Positions 19,840 to 28,036 of a stretch of 28,036 nt of DNA are shown piece by piece (position 1 is the first letter of the stretch; each line of letters opens with the position of its first letter). Source of the DNA: Chara braunii (Eukaryota; Streptophyta; Charophyceae; Charales; Characeae); the NCBI GenBank assembly GCA_003427395.1, contig BFEA01001201.1, positions 26,630-54,665 on the forward strand, given 5' to 3'. The position numbers and the translations under genes were made by a program. The notes under the pieces were generated by a model, which searched no databases, was not told the DNA's origin, and worked only from the letters and a program-made list of their open reading frames with translations.

Positions 19840-20105
19840 CTTGTATAAAGCCCCACACCAACACCCACACACCCACACACACATTTACACGCCCTCCCCT
19901 CCCCCCTCTCCATCTCCATCCCACACATACACATACTGAGACAGACTAGCGCATACTCACACACACACACACAGCCTCCCCTCCCCCCTCTCCGTCCCCA
20001 CCCAACACATACACACACAGACAGATTGACACATAACACATACACACGGACATTCAGACACACGTGCACCCCTCTCCCCTTCCACCCCCTCGCACACACC
20101 AAGCA
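19840..20105. repeat. CA-rich tract with C/T blocks
   Basis: ACAC and ACAT runs alternate with a block CCTCCCCTCCCCCCTCTCC that occurs near 19892 and 19975, giving two diverged units of about 80 bp. Simple-sequence DNA; open frames over it are composition artefacts. Confidence 0.75.
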
Positions 20106-20365
20106 GGAGTTTCAGAATGACTCAGAATTCTGTTCTGTCTTGGTTTATGTGCTCCCTCCAAGGCCCCCATCCGTATGATTGTTCGGTGCCCCCACACTGT
20201 CACAGCTGTTCCCCAACTCAATGCTGGCATGGGGGCTTGGACGATGATGGCAGCGATGACGGCAGACATGCTGCCAGAGAATGTGAGCCTCCAACTGCCT
20301 GAGCTGATGTCATGTGGCTGTCTGATGCAGTGAAGAAAATTGTGACAGCCCTGCATACCTCAGAG
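20106..20365. other. no gene recognised
   Basis: Unique-looking sequence of ordinary composition between two simple repeats. Short frames only, on both strands, without known motifs. Confidence 0.35.
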
Positions 20366-20436
20366 AGAAAAGAAAAGACCCGAACAAAAAAGAAAAGAAA
20401 AGACCCGAACAAAAAAGAAAAGAAAAGACCCCTGCA
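20366..20436. repeat. 25-bp tandem repeat, about 2.7 units
   Basis: Purine-rich unit containing AAAAGACCCGAACAAAAA; the GACC positions at 20377, 20402 and 20427 give a period of 25 bp. Confidence 0.85.
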
Positions 20437-20523
20437 TCTTTCTTCTGTCGTCACTGATGCAACTTCGTTCCACGAGGACTTCGTGGCCACATCGGGTACC
20501 AACTGTCTTTTTTAATGAAACGG

Positions 20524-20587
20524 GACCATGCTCTGACCTATTCGTGGGGAGCAACATGTGCAGCCGGGAGCGGGGCCCAGCGTCCCA
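20524..20587 (-). repeat. 3' module, copy 9 (degenerate)
   Basis: On the minus strand: GGGACGCTGGGCCCCGC, CCCGGCTGC, then TTGCTCCCCACGAATAGG and AGAGC. The first hairpin is GCTGGG/CCCGGC instead of GCTGGA/TCCAGC, so the change A-T to G-C is compensatory. The third hairpin is missing, and only a short A6 follows near 20517. Confidence 0.6.
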
Positions 20588-20658
20588 TCATGGCATATGA
20601 AAAAACAGAGAACAATTTGAAGTACCGGGGCCATTACCCGGCTTCGGTTGCCTGAAGT

Positions 20659-20809
20659 TTAAACCACCAGTACTTGGGCACTGCGCGCCGCGCTGGCCGC
20701 ACCTTTTTTGAAGCGGCGCGGGCTGTCGATACGATTTATCGACGGCCCGCCGGTAGCGAAATTCTCGTAGCGTCAACGCTAAGGCGTCGCCCAAGTACTG
20801 GTGGTTTAA
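20659..20809. mobile_element. MITE with perfect 21-bp inverted ends, copy 1
   Basis: Ends begin TTAAACCACCAGTACTTGGG and are perfectly inverted for 21 bp. The interior is GC-rich with a second hairpin, GCGGGCTGTCGAT against ATCGACGGCCCGC. There is no coding capacity. TTAA at both outer edges may be the target duplication (Kolobok- or piggyBac-like), or the target is TA. A relative sits at 22747-22952. Confidence 0.8.
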
Positions 20810-21026
20810 GACGCTGTCACATGTCCCCCACGCCCTCCTGCCCTAGATCATGCTGCTGCTCGAAGGGAGAAAAAGTTAACGGACCCCCCATTTTTCACCT
20901 CAATTTATAAGAAAACCATAAGACCATCCCAAGAAAACTTCACACCAATCTATAGAGTGCACTTATTACTAGGCATCCATGATGATGCCAGTGCCAGTCA
21001 GGGCAAGAATCCTTTCACAAAACATT
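20810..21026. other. no gene or element recognised
   Basis: About 215 bp of unassigned DNA between the MITE and the fold-back element. Confidence 0.4.
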
Positions 21027-21215
21027 GAAAGTGAAGCCGGGGACCTAACAATTCGACCCAGGAAATTACTGGGGCCATGACCCACTTTGCCTTCATCTGC
21101 TGCCGGCTATGTCCTTCTAGTTTAGAATAACATAACTGGCAGCAGATGGAGGCAAAATGGGGCGTGGCCCCAGTAATTTCCTGGGCCGAATTGTCAGGTC
21201 CGCAGTTTCATTTTC
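21027..21215. mobile_element. fold-back element with arms of about 85 bp
   Basis: The left arm (21027-21112) and right arm (about 21126-21215) are inverted copies. Shared blocks include CCAGGAAATTACTGGGGCCA, TTTGCC, CATCTGCTGCC and AACAATTCG or GACAATTCGG. The spacer is only about 13 bp, so the DNA could form a near-complete hairpin. No target duplication is clear. It abuts the end of module copy 8 and lacks sequence in common with the other two inverted-repeat families here. Confidence 0.75.
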
Positions 21216-21239
21216 TGGAGAACAACATGGGCTGCGGGT

Positions 21240-21356
21240 GTGATGCGGGTGCGGGTAGGAGCAGACACCCCCATCACGACTCCCACATCATGATGGCTCC
21301 GTTCCATTGGCGGGAAGCTGTAGCTGCTGGAAAACGGGTCCAGTGTCCCTATACAA
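21240..21356 (-). repeat. 3' module, copy 8 (probable end of LINE D)
   Basis: Minus strand TGTATAGGGACACTGG, CCGTTTTCCAGCAGC, GCCAATGGAACGGAGCC, then a third hairpin GTGATGGGGGTG with partner CACCCGCATCAC: its sequence differs from the others, yet 11 of 12 positions pair. No poly(A) follows. Same orientation as LINE D and about 0.9 kb after its ORF2, matching the arrangement in LINEs A and B. Confidence 0.7.
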
Positions 21357-21424
21357 GAGTACAATGAGCCTTAGGTACATGCATTTATGACTGATGATTA
21401 TAGTTGTGCCTTTCTCTGGATAGG

Positions 21425-21442
21425 CCACTTCGACCACTGGTC
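21425..21442. repeat. target-site duplication, left copy (module copy 7)
   Basis: CCACTTCGACCACTGGTC; 17 of 18 bases equal 21563-21580. Confidence 0.8.
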
Positions 21443-21562
21443 CTTTTTTCTTCTTTTTTTTTTTGTTTTTTTTTTTTTGTTATTAACTCCCTTCTGGATG
21501 TTAGAGGTGCTGATACAAGCAGACCTCTGGCACCTTTGGGCGACTCCATCTATTGGTGGGGA
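21443..21562 (-). mobile_element. 3' module, copy 7: 5'-truncated solo retroposon with target duplication
   Basis: On the minus strand it starts CCCCACCAATAGATGG (only the second half of the module), then has the third hairpin GTGCCAGAGGT/ACCTCTAACAT and ends in an impure A-rich tail at 21443-21480. It is flanked by CCACTTCGACCACTGGTC (21425-21442) and CCACTTTGACCACTGGTC (21563-21580), an 18-bp target duplication with one mismatch. Confidence 0.85.
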
Positions 21563-21580
21563 CCACTTTGACCACTGGTC
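21563..21580. repeat. target-site duplication, right copy (module copy 7)
   Basis: CCACTTTGACCACTGGTC; 17 of 18 bases equal 21425-21442. Confidence 0.8.
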
Positions 21581-22091
21581 TACTGTTCTGCTTTCCAGGG
21601 GAACAACCGTGGGAGACCCTGTCAGGCGTCCCGCCCAGTCGGGGCACTGCTTCAGCACGGCTTCGTTCATTCTGCTTGCCATTGGCCTGATCCTTTACCC
21701 CACCCTCAGACTTGCAGGCCCCTTGTGATCTGAGTGTCTGCGGTACCCTGTTAGCCTTTGGCTATCCGCCCGCAGTGGGTGAGAGTCTAGGCCATGAGAA
21801 CTGGTACAGTCATGGTTGGAGTCCTTGCATGGTGTTCTGGCATAGCTGCCAGCGGTTGTTGATCCGTCCTGTAGAGCCCTAGCTGCTCCCTGTTGGAGGG
21901 AGATGATCCCCTATAGTAATCTGCTGTCTCATGTAGGAGTTCGGATGTGGCCACTTCCAGCTCTTCTCTGTTTTCCTGTTGCCTCCACGGGCCGTCCTTG
22001 ATGGCTCTACCCAGCTTCCATTCATCAATAATGCCTTCAGACTGTCCGGCCTGGCGGGGTTAGGCAGTGTGGGGCAGGGGCGGGTGCGGGN

Positions 22092-22125
<34 letters not shown>

Positions 22126-22274
22126 GGGGAGAGGGGAGGGGGCTGTAGCAGGGGCACAGGCAGGATAAGCGCAGGCAGGGGAGATGGGGGAGGAGCAGGT
22201 GGGGGAGGTGGCTGGTGGGCTGGTAGAAGAGGGGCCAGTCGTGACAGGCAGCTGTGAGGGCGGTTGGGGGGGGT
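21581..22274 (-). other. LINE D 3' UTR
   Basis: Between ORF2 and module copy 8, containing a G33 run (22092-22124). No gene supported; the long minus-strand open frame here encodes only a proline run from the homopolymer and is not credible as protein. Confidence 0.5.
22092..22124 (+). repeat. G33 homopolymer
   Basis: Preceded by an N at 22091, so exact length is unreliable. Strong G-quadruplex potential on this strand. Confidence 0.85.
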
Positions 22275-22746
22275 CAACCGGGGGTCTGTGAGGAGGACAA
22301 AGTTGGTCTGGAGGTAGGGGACTTCGAAGTCCTTGCGGGGCTTCCACTCCCAGGTGTGCTCCATGCTCCACCATGGTTTCCACTGGATGTTAAGTCCGGC
22401 ATCCAATCTGCTAAATAGTCTGTGGGGGTCCTGCCATATCTGGGAGTAGGAGTCGTGGATGGCCGTTTTGGCCCGAGGTTCCTTTTCCTCCTGGTAGTTC
22501 CGTTTCATGGCTTTCCAGGATTCTTGGGTGCGGGACCTGATCTCTTCCTCTTTTGCTTGCTGGGCTTGTTGCAGGCCAACCTGGTGATCTTTCCTTTCAA
22601 AGGAGCACCTAGCATGCCAGGCCTGCATGAGGATATGCAACCTTGTGTATGAAAACAGGTTGACCACAAATGGGGACCATTGACATACCGATGATGGTTC
22701 TTGCCAGGTAACAGGAGGCCAAGGTCCCATGCAATGTGGAATGTTG

Positions 22747-22952
22747 TTAAACCACCAGTACCTCGCTCAGCTATTGAATCCGAGCCTCCCGGCACGCTGC
22801 GCGCCAAGTCCTGCCGAACCGCCGTCGCAATTTTCTTCTTCGTTTTGCCTGCGGCCTCCAGCCAATGCGGTCCGGCAGGCCGAAGCCCAAATGGCGCGGC
22901 GCGTATACGGGAAGCGCCGCGGCCGATAGCTGGGCCAGTACTGGTGGTTTAT
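22747..22952. mobile_element. MITE copy 2, inserted in LINE D ORF2
   Basis: About 205 bp with ends TTAAACCACCAGTAC and, inverted, ATAAACCACCAGTAC; the arms extend through GCTCAGCTAT against GCCCAGCTAT. The GC-rich, CpG-rich interior shares only short blocks with copy 1 (20659-20809). It interrupts LINE D ORF2; removing it with one 4-bp (TTAA/ATAA) or TA target copy restores the frame across CHS and TTFHIAW. No coding capacity. Confidence 0.82.
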
Positions 22953-23985
22953 GGAATGGCAAGCTGCGTCCCGCCACTCCCATAGCTGGGCGACCATCGT
23001 ACATGCCAGCAGACAATGTTCCAACGTGGCTCGGGCAGGTCGACAGCTGCACTTTCTGCACCAGGTTTGTTCGAGATACCAGCTGGTCCAGGGCGGGGAG
23101 ACAACAGTCCGTATCTGCCACTGCAGAGACCTAAGGTTCGTAGGCATGATCTTAGCACATGTGGACCAGGACAAGTTTCCAGCAGTGCTGGGTCCAGCGG
23201 TGAGTCTCTTGCCCATCTTTCAGATATTGTCTGATCGATTGACATATCCGGATCTGTCCCCCTTCGACAGTGTAGTCCCATATATGCATACGTTTCATAC
23301 CCGACCATTCCCATTCTCGTGGGTCGAACGGCAGTGCACCGATTGGAGTTGAGGATTCATATATGTACTGACCGTCGTCCTGGCCCCCTACAACTTTTAT
23401 CTGCGTTAGCCCTCCCCACAATTCCATGCAGTCCAGGTCTTCACTTTGTGTCAGCTTTGACAGCCTTGCCCCCCGTAGTCGGGGTTCTTAAGCGTCTAGG
23501 GTGCAAGCTCCTTTACCGTTTTTGTGCACTCTATAGATCACGAGCCGCAAGGGCAAATCTGTGTACTTGACGACCTGATCTCCGTGCTGGACGGTAGGTC
23601 CATTTTTGAAAGCAAGTCCTCAGGCTAATGGTATGACCTCCCTTAGCATGTTGGATTCGACCTCCACTTTTTGGCATGCTTAAGCTTTTGTTGGAGCTGT
23701 GCAGCGGTGGCCCAATCCCCCCTCACTGGGTCCCACAGGCTGCTAACTGTGAAGATGCCCTTTTTAACCGAGGTGAGCCAAGGCGAGTTCGTCGTCAAGG
23801 GAAAGGGGTTGCCCAATTCATCCAAGGTGTGAGGGTTCACCATATGTCATGCCATCTATTGGGGGGTCGTCTCTTTTTGGTCCATTTCGCCTCCACCGTT
23901 CGAGAATGTACAGCCACAGGGGGTCCTGGGGTATATCAAGCTTAGTTGCTTGTGTTGGGTTATCCACCTGTCTATGTTGCGGAGA

Positions 23986-24075
23986 GGACTCGGGGGAGGG
24001 TATGGACCAGTAGCTGTTAGTCTGTGCAGGGGACTCAGGGAAGGGTATGGACCAGTAGCTGTTAGTCAGCCATTG
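23986..24075. repeat. 45-bp tandem duplication in LINE D
   Basis: Units at 23986 and 24031 share GGTATGGACCAGTAGCTGTT. The length keeps the frame: minus-strand peptide TNSYWSIPFPESPAQ is followed by TNSYWSIPSPESSPQ. Confidence 0.85.
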
Positions 24076-26130
24076 GAAGGGGTGAACCCGATTGGTGGCA
24101 GTCAACTCCGGGGCTAAGTTGATGATTTGTATTCAGGCCAACGGTGCCCAACGGACATTGTTGCCAATCAAGAGTTTGACTAGGACTTTGAAGATCAGAG
24201 CTTCACTCTCCCTTTCGGGGTCGAATATCCCTGATCCCCCTCTAGTCCTAGGCTACGTCAGTACATCCCACTTGACTCGATTGGCATAGCCTTATGCTTT
24301 TGTGTTGCTTTTCCATAGGTAAGTCATAAGCGTCTTTCTGAGTCCAGTACATTGCTGCAGTTTTAGGGGCCACAGTGCGAGTTTGTACCAGATTGCAGCC
24401 AGGATGGCCTTATTGATTGCTAGCGCACGGCGAACCAGCGAGGTGTGCAGGCCCTCTCACCTACCCAGATGGTCACTCGCCGGTTCATAAGTATGTCCAT
24501 CTGGCGGGGGGCCAAGTGTTGTTAGTTTTACTCCCAAGATCTTTATGGCCTCTTCCTTCGTCGCCATTGAGACTCGTGGCTCGAGAGGGGGAGACTATCC
24601 TCGGGGGTGTAACCACCAGCCCTCCACTTCGGCTCCCGGTTAACTTTCATGTCTGCCTCTAGTGAGGACAAGTATATGACTTGCATCAGGGCTTGAGGCT
24701 TCCTTCGTCTGCTCTTGTAAGGACTATATATCATCTGCAAACAGCGATATCACCGAAATTAGGTGCTCCGATATCCCTATGATGGGCACCTTGCAGATTT
24801 GTGGGTCGCTCAGATAAGTGACGCTGGGGTCTCCATAACAATCACAAACGTCAGGGGTGCAATCAGGTCTCCCTAGCGCACAAATCTCTGAAGATACATT
24901 GGTGCTGATACTGTGATAAGTGACCATTCAACATAATGTTCATCGAGGTGGATTTGTGAAGAAGTTGCACCCAATAGCAAAAGATTGACCCAAAGTGCAT
25001 CCTAGTTAAGCACATATCCAAGAAGTCTCAGTCCACGTGGTCGTATGCTTTTTCAAAGTTTATGAATAGAACTACCGCATGGACCTTAAGTTCATGGGTG
25101 TACTTAGTGGTCTTATTGACTCGTAGAATGTTGTTTTGGGCATTTCTATTCGGCATCAACCCTGTTTGGTCGGGATGGATTAGCAAGTTTATTAGGGGTA
25201 ACATGCTTGTGGTTATTGTCTTCGCCACCAATTTATAGGGAACTGGGAGGAGAGTGATAGGCCTATAGTTCCTAATGGCCTCCTTAATATCTCCCTTGTT
25301 ATTGAGGAGTGTGGTGACACCCAGTCCCATCATACCACTGAAAAACCCTTCCCAGTGCACCGCACCGCAGCGATATAGTTCATGATGTCGCCATACAGCA
25401 GGTCTCAAAACTATACCGAGAATTCCTTAGGGAAGGAATCTAACTTGGACGTTTCTTTTTTCTTCCGTATCTTGCAAGGTCTCCCAAGTCTCCTGCGGGG
25501 TTACGAGTTTGTGCAGTTCGCCTTTTCACGAAAGTGTAAGGCGTATGTGGACTGCTTGCAATAACTCTTCCCTCTCTTAGAGGACTTTGTCCAGGTGCTT
25601 ATAGGTAGTTTGGGATGTCTAACGTGTTCTCGTAGTATTTGAAAGTGTAATCTACTATGACATACGTGTTGGAGGTCACCGAGGCAACTTCATCAAATAG
25701 GTGTTCGAATCTAGAGGTTGTGTTAGCCCTTGTTCTAGCTCTTGCTTTGTTAAAGGAGGATGTTATCATTATTCATTATGTATATTACTCCCGTTTTATT
25801 ATCATATGTATCCTCTAGGCTTGAGTTTTTTGGTCTATATAGGCTTGGAGGTGGTCCTTTGCTTCTTGCAACTTTTTTTTAGGAGGGACGATGCAACAGG
25901 TCCTCCATGAGTTGTCCGTCTCAATCTTCAAGGTCTTGCATAAGTTTCTCAATGAGGGTTGTACAAGCTCTCGCATGTTGGGTGGAGCGCTTTTTGGCTC
26001 GCTCTTTGAGCTGTGATATTCCTTCATTGAACCGAGTTCTTATTTCCCCAGAATCTGGTTTTATGGGTTTTACCAGTATTGCCAGAAATTCCCCAGAATG
26101 TATCGAGTCTATTGACCATCTCTTTACATG

Positions 26131-26360
26131 TTGAGAGAGGTAGTAAGGAGGTGTTAAGCTTATAGAATCCGTACCTGCTCTAGATATGGGACTGGTGTAG
26201 AACGATACTCCAAGTGTAATCATCCTATTGTCAAAAGACTTACAGTTGAGAGAGGTAGTAAGGAGGTGTTAAGCTTATAGAATCCGGACCCGCTCTAGAT
26301 ATGGGACTGGTGTAGAACGATACTCCAAGTGTAATCATCCTATTGTCAAAAGATTTACAG
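26131..26360. repeat. 115-bp tandem duplication in LINE D
   Basis: Units at 26131-26245 and 26246-26360 begin TTGAGAGAGGTAGTAAGG and differ at a few positions. The length is not a multiple of three, so it shifts the ORF2 frame. Confidence 0.92.
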
Positions 26361-26499
26361 GAGTTGATGGTTGTGATATCCGCAGTGGTGACCAAACCTG
26401 TAAGATCTTTATATACTAATGTGAGGTCGATTCGTGAGTAGTCGTCTCTCTTTGCCACGTTTGTGGGGAGAGGATTAAAGTCCACAATTTTGTAGTTTT

Positions 26500-27865
26500 G
26501 TCCAAAGTCGTGTATAAACGCTGCTTGTACTTCTACCGGGATGTGTCTAAGCTCAACCCAGTAGAAGTCTCGCATCATCTGCTCTCTCCTTTCCTCTGGT
26601 CTGATCTTTCTTGGGAGCCATGGGAAGATCCTTACCTCTAAACGATCCCATCGGATCCTTTTCCATCTATCCATCCGCTGTTTGTCTTGATTGAAGAGGC
26701 TCAGGACAGCGAAGACCGTTTGTAATACCGGCTGGATTAGAAAGAATTTTTGGACTGCCTCTAGGTTGTCCTTCATTCCTTCTAAATGTTTGCAGATCTC
26801 GCATCATCTGTTCTCTCCTCTCCTCTGGTCCAATCTTTCTTGGGAGCCATGGGAAGATCCTTACCTCTAAACGATCCCATCGGATCCTTTTCCATCTATC
26901 CATCCGCTGTTTGTCTTGATCGAAGAGGCTCAGGACAACGAAGACCGTTTGTAATACCGGCTGGACTAGAAAGAATTTTTGGACTGCCTCTGGGTTGTCC
27001 TTCATTCCTTCTAAATGTTTGCAGATCCATTTGATCTTCTCGTTGGTAGACCTGTTGACACCTTCATCATAGAATACCCAGTTGCTGGCGTATGTTGCAT
27101 ATATTTCGTCCCTCTTAGCTAGCTTGTCTGTCGGGTCTGAGTTCATCAATGTCTTTTTGCCACCCTGCTCCACCACCCTCTGTTCCAGGGGGTGGAGGAG
27201 CAGGGTGAGAAAGTACGTTCTTGATGATGACAGGTTTTTGAGTGGGACCTCCATTTCCTCAGCCAAGTTCCCTGGCTCATCTGCGTTGCCGACCGTCGGG
27301 TGGGGTATGGTTAGGGTTTACCTTGCATAGTTTCCCGCACTCTCTGGGCCCATGCGGGCTTGTCTGATGCGTGAGTAGATTTTTTCACTGACATGGCTTG
27401 TCAGTGAGGTGTGTGTTCCATTTTCCATTCCTCTTCCATCACCTCATCACTCGCCTCTTGCATAGCCAAATCCTCGGTAGCCTGTGCAACCAGGACGACC
27501 TTCCCTCTTCCTTGTTCCTCTTGGGGGGCCTGGGGAGTTTCTGCGGGTTGTCCCTGTTGTGCATTGGGGGCCATCCTCACAGTGAGACCAAACGAGGGTG
27601 TTCCCTACTGTGGTGTGGGTTCAATGCCGCCCGAAGTAGATGAGGAGGAGAGGCTCTGCTGCATTGTTGTCTCTGTCTCTATCTGCATTCGTGTGGTTGG
27701 TGTTGATTCTGTGGGGAACCAGCTCCTTGTGGCTTGTGTGATAGGTCTTGCATACAGTCCAGGGCCAAGCTGACGGTACATGGTGTGTCTCATTGCCCCC
27801 TGATAGAATAGCAGGCCCTTGGCCCTGCGGTATCCCAGCTTCATTTGGTCAACTGCCAGTCTCAC
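26500..27865 (-). pseudogene. LINE D ORF1-like region (broken)
   Basis: Minus-strand peptides in order: MRLAVDQMKLGYRRAKGLLF and RHTMYRQLGPGLYARPITQA near 27860-27740, an acidic Gln/Glu-rich stretch near 27550, KIKWICKHLEGMKDNPEAVQ, KFFLVQPVLQTVFVVLSLFD and VRIFPWLPRKIGPEERREQM near 27030-26830, and YWVELRHIPVEVQAAFIHDF near 26550. The last blocks have the look of the DUF4283 domain found in ORF1 of plant LINEs (RW-type strand, then WVELxxIPVE), which is an RNA-binding region; this is a resemblance, not a proof. A 229-bp duplication repeats the VRIFPWLPRKI segment and breaks the frame. The frame then runs into the end of the endonuclease. Confidence 0.6.
26568..27025. repeat. 229-bp tandem duplication in LINE D
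   Basis: Units at 26568-26796 and 26797-27025 are nearly identical; both hold CTTGGGAGCCATGGGAAGAT and TTTGGACTGCCTCT. Not a multiple of three, so it causes a frameshift. About 10 differences show that it is not an assembly duplicate of one read. Confidence 0.93.
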
Positions 27866-28036
27866 CCTGGATGTAGCATTTTCTTGTTTATGCCGTACTG
27901 TGTGGTATTTTAGTTTTTGGATGTCCAGTTATTTGTATGTTTTTGAGTGCTTTTTGAGTGTTTTGTATGTTTTTTTTTTGGGAGTTTTTTTTTTTTTTTT
28001 TCGCCGTTTCTTTTCCTTCTTTCTTTCTTTCTCAAG
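27866..28036. other. T-rich end of window, no gene
   Basis: TTTTTGAGTG-type repeats, a T10 and a T19 run and a CTTT-rich end. On the minus strand this would be an A-rich, purine-rich leader before LINE D. Nothing codable. Confidence 0.4.

Larger units (their letters stand above)
22275..26500 (-). pseudogene. LINE D ORF2: endonuclease end, reverse transcriptase, zf-RVT-like C-terminus (broken)
   Basis: In minus-strand order: YSRIDLTLVYKDL and FDNRMITLGVSF near 26440-26350 (end of the endonuclease; the usual SDH is DNR), linker FNEGISQLKERAKK near 26010, then reverse transcriptase at 25400-24720 with TTLLNNKGDI, NYRPITLLPVPYK, LIHPDQTGLMPNRN, LFINFEKAYDHVDW and SLFADD. The catalytic Asp of motif A is Asn (IN instead of ID). 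Further on come WGG-type C-terminal peptides: YIYESSTPIGALPFDPREWE near 23350, CRKCSCRPARATLEHC (zinc-binding region) near 23040, then the MITE insertion, then YLQTNFVLLTDPR near 22290. Many stops and frameshifts. The MITE splits CHSI from TTFHIAW. Confidence 0.85.
21240..27900 (-). mobile_element. LINE D: long, internally deleted L1-like retrotransposon
   Basis: On the minus strand from about 27900 down to module copy 8: ORF1-like coding, the end of the endonuclease, reverse transcriptase, zf-RVT-like region, C-terminus and 3' UTR. Most of the endonuclease is missing. A MITE is inserted at 22747-22952, module copy 7 in the 3' UTR, and three tandem duplications lie in the coding part. Same family as LINE B by shared C-terminal peptides. 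The 5' end is not defined; the T-rich end of the window (minus-strand A-rich) may be outside the element. Confidence 0.82.

Noticed and set aside
19840-20105. Telomere- or satellite-like array
   Set aside because: Only two diverged units of about 80 bp and CA microsatellite; no higher-order array.
21879-22300. Proline-rich C-terminal extension of LINE D ORF2
   Set aside because: The proline run comes from the C homopolymer with an N; similarity to LINE B ends at about 22275.
697-22952. The three inverted-repeat elements as one family
   Set aside because: Their end sequences differ (TTAACTGGCATTTCG, TTAAACCACCAGTAC, TGAAGCCGGGGACC); only the last two MITE copies share ends.
1-28036. CRISPR array, bacterial operon or prophage
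   Set aside because: No regularly spaced identical repeats, no Shine-Dalgarno-led gene series; poly(A) tails, LINE ORFs and MITEs are eukaryotic.

Overview
This is eukaryotic, repeat-dominated DNA with no recognisable bacterial operon, CRISPR, rRNA or tRNA gene. Most of it is built from decayed L1-like non-LTR retrotransposons (LINEs). ORF2 in these has an AP-type endonuclease, a reverse transcriptase and a C-terminal zinc-binding region of the C-x2-C...H-x4-C kind known as zf-RVT, which is typical of LINEs of green plants and streptophyte algae. With the high GC, poly(A) tails, microsatellites and sequencing gaps (scattered N and a 647-N gap), I infer a large, repeat-rich plant or alga genome; a charophyte would fit, but the sequence does not prove it.

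Layout. 1-2312: an unrecognised open frame, an AT-rich fold-back element (697-1054), a GAT-rich tract and unassigned DNA. 2313-9338 (+): LINE A, the most complete copy, with ORF1, ORF2 and 3' UTR. 9339-10381 (+): a 5'-truncated relative (A') starting at the tail of LINE A. 10382-18452 (+): LINE B, cut into three by two insertions: a GC-rich hAT-like element (10588-11589, with 8-bp target duplication) and a 2.13-kb poly(A) retroposon (12812-14942, with 10-bp target duplication) that carries its own Asn-rich ORF. 18453-21600: short solo retroposons, CA-rich and 25-bp tandem repeats, an inverted-repeat MITE and a fold-back element. 21240-27900 (-): LINE D, with a second MITE of the same family in its zinc-finger/C-terminal region and three internal tandem duplications.

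The unifying signal is a 3' module of about 110 bp, found nine times. It lies at the 3' end of each LINE copy (A, A', B, D), at the 3' end of the 2.13-kb retroposon, and alone in short retroposons. It can fold as three successive hairpins. In the third, one stem position is T-A, C-G, A-T and G-C in different copies, which is compensatory change. The simplest reading is that the module is the 3' recognition structure of this LINE family, and that short retroposons and one ORF-bearing retroposon use the LINE machinery through it. Every LINE copy here is disabled by stops, frameshifts or lost catalytic residues, so the window is a fossil record rather than an active locus.
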